NCBI GenBank assembly: GCA_050309765.1
Contig: JBNRMU010000117.1
Coordinates: 1 to 7,596 of the forward strand
Direction of reading: 5' to 3'
DNA: 7,596 nt
Source of the DNA: CALWRM01 sp050309765
GTDB taxonomy: Bacteria > Bacillota > Clostridia > Christensenellales > UBA1750
Shown: positions 6,725-7,596 of the stretch, piece after piece
Layout of the letters: each line of letters begins with the position of its first letter
How positions within the stretch are numbered: the first letter of the stretch is position 1
Made by a program: the position numbers and the translations under genes
The notes under the pieces: generated by a model
Told to the model about the DNA's origin: nothing
What the model saw: the letters and a program-made list of their open reading frames with translations, nothing else
The model's database searches: none

Positions 6725-6761
6725 AAAGGCCGTCCAAATAATTGGACGGCCTTTGTTTTTT
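6725..6761. terminator. Strong hairpin terminator, 13-bp perfect stem
   Basis: AAAGGCCGTCCAA (6725-6737) pairs perfectly with TTGGACGGCCTTT (6742-6754) around the 4-nt loop ATAA. On the plus strand it is followed by G and six T residues; on the minus strand the tail is only TTTTCG. The obvious client is the minus-strand tetratricopeptide-repeat gene ending at 6865, but the stronger U-tract faces the plus strand, which hints at a plus-strand transcript from the spacer to its left. Confidence 0.88.
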
Positions 6762-6864
6762 GCTTGGTTTACAGGCCCAATTGCTTGTCGCACTCGGGCA
6801 GTATCTTTTGATAGATCGCGCTAAGCGGCGATACGCAAGCCGCAGAAGCTTTGCCGCTGCCCCT

Positions 6865-7596
6865 TCACTTATTGGCCTTTTCGAGCAAGCGGGCTTTTTC
6901 GCCTTTTGCCTCCTGCAGCGCCACCTCCTCGGTCATCCCCCACTCGCTTTGGAGCAGGTCGATGATCCTGTCATAGGTCTGCGCCGCCTTTTCGTAATCG
7001 CCCCTGATCTTATGAATGTCGGCAATGCCCATCAGCGCATCCTGGAATCTCGGCCGATTGGGCTCACGCACAAAGGAGCGCTCGTACAATGCGATCGCCT
7101 TTTCGTAATCGCACTTTTTTGCGTAATACTGGGCCGCCTCAAACAGGCAGGCAAATTCCTGTCCGTGCGCGCACACCAGCTCCTCCATGATCCTGTCGGC
7201 GGCCGGTTCGTCGAAGCGCGCCAGCGCGATATGGGCGCGATACGCCTGTACGAGAATGGGATTTGCGTCCTTCAGCCTGCTCATCTTTTGCAGGACCTCC
7301 TCGGCCTCGTCCGCGCGGCGGTCGGCAAGGAGATTATCGAGCAAATAGAGATACGGCAGCCTGCTGTCGCCGTTTGCTTTGACCAGCTCGCGGTAAAACT
7401 CGATGGCCGCTGTGTGGTTGCTGATGTTCCAGTCCCAGGCCGCATGTCCCGCCGCCTTTTGCAGCATCCATTGGCAGCCCTTTTCATTTGGCGCCGCCCG
7501 CACCGCTTCCTCGGCATAGCGTGTGGTTTTGCGGGCATAGGTTTCCATGCGGTGCCAATACAGATAGGCGATCAGTTCCGTGGCGCGCTTTTTGTT
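6865..7596 (-). CDS. Tetratricopeptide-repeat protein, C-terminal part; 5' end outside window
   Basis: The visible 243 residues are alpha-helical and built of TPR-like helix pairs, a protein-interaction scaffold. Repeat signatures include HTAAIEFYRELVKANGDSR, YEKAIALYERSFVREPNRP and YEKAAQTYDRIIDLL, with the spaced Ala, Tyr and Pro positions of TPR consensus. The frame is open from the right edge: 16 codons precede the ATG at 7548, and that ATG has no ribosome-binding site, so it is internal. In Firmicutes, C-terminal TPR arrays of this kind often follow an N-terminal XRE helix-turn-helix domain in peptide-responsive regulators, but that domain would lie outside the window and this is inference. 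No signal peptide or membrane segment is seen in the visible part. The frame ends at TGA (6865-6867), then stays open in the same frame for 31 codons to TAA at 6769-6771, so a truncating mutation is possible. Confidence 0.8.
   Translation of the reverse strand, partial: NKKRATELIAYLYWHRMETYARKTTRYAEEAVRAAPNEKGCQWMLQKAAGHAAWDWNISNHTAAIEFYRELVKANGDSRLPYLYLLDNLLADRRADEAEEVLQKMSRLKDANPILVQAYRAHIALARFDEPAADRIMEELVCAHGQEFACLFEAAQYYAKKCDYEKAIALYERSFVREPNRPRFQDALMGIADIHKIRGDYEKAAQTYDRIIDLLQSEWGMTEEVALQEAKGEKARLLEKANK

Larger units (their letters stand above)
6605..6864. other. 260-nt spacer with terminator and one possible small reading frame
   Basis: No established gene is seen. It holds the ribosome-binding site of the membrane-protein gene, a possible 23-codon frame on the plus strand, the hairpin terminator at 6725-6761, and about 100 nt after the tetratricopeptide-repeat gene stop that continues in frame for 31 codons. 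I find no tRNA-like fold or repeat array. Confidence 0.5.

Noticed and set aside
6605..6793. Upstream extension of the membrane protein to 317 residues
   Set aside because: The extension would be translated through the 6725-6761 terminator hairpin, whereas a strong AAAGGAGG lies seven bases before the ATG at 6604.
7546..7548. ATG at 7548 as the start of the tetratricopeptide-repeat protein
   Set aside because: No ribosome-binding site precedes it, and the frame stays open with protein-like sequence (ELIAYLYWHR) to the window edge, so it is internal.

Overview
The window looks like a GC-rich chromosomal segment of an anaerobic Firmicute, probably a gut Clostridia-type bacterium, with the end of an integrated mobile element at its left edge. 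The basis is strong Shine-Dalgarno sites (GGAGG-type), sigma-A-like promoters, U-tract terminators and protein families typical of that group. Species cannot be read from the sequence.

Left, about 1-860: the C-terminal catalytic part of a tyrosine recombinase of the conjugative-transposon/phage type runs in from the left edge. A 167-nt non-coding tail follows, with a 12-bp inverted repeat and recurring CAAGGG boxes; it probably belongs to the terminal region of the element. Next, about 863-1624, is a lower-GC gene for a flavin reductase-like FMN-binding split-barrel protein on the minus strand, with its own strong extended -10 promoter. By eye GC content steps up sharply at about 1625-1640, at the stop codon of the next gene. 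The flavin reductase gene may therefore be cargo of the element or another recent acquisition.

Middle, about 1639-5826: a carbohydrate-metabolism block. A PfkB-family fructokinase (minus strand) is divergent from a two-gene plus-strand operon: an M20/PepV-like dipeptidase, then uxaC (glucuronate/galacturonate isomerase) 37 nt downstream. The 349-nt divergent spacer carries a well-formed promoter for each side and a perfect 16-bp palindrome just upstream of the fructokinase -35 box. UxaC starts the isomerase branch of hexuronate catabolism; the dehydratase, oxidoreductase and 2-keto-3-deoxygluconate genes of that route are not in the window. A bidirectional terminator closes the operon.

Right, about 5840-7596: an unrecognised membrane protein with about eight predicted helices (minus strand), a 260-nt spacer with a strong hairpin terminator and a possible 23-codon Cys-rich reading frame, and the C-terminal part of a tetratricopeptide-repeat protein (minus strand) that runs off the right edge.

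I see no CRISPR array, rRNA, tRNA, complete insertion sequence or recognisable defence system. Most of the window is ordinary metabolism; the points most worth checking are the element junction, the divergent regulatory spacer and the small reading frame before the right-hand terminator.
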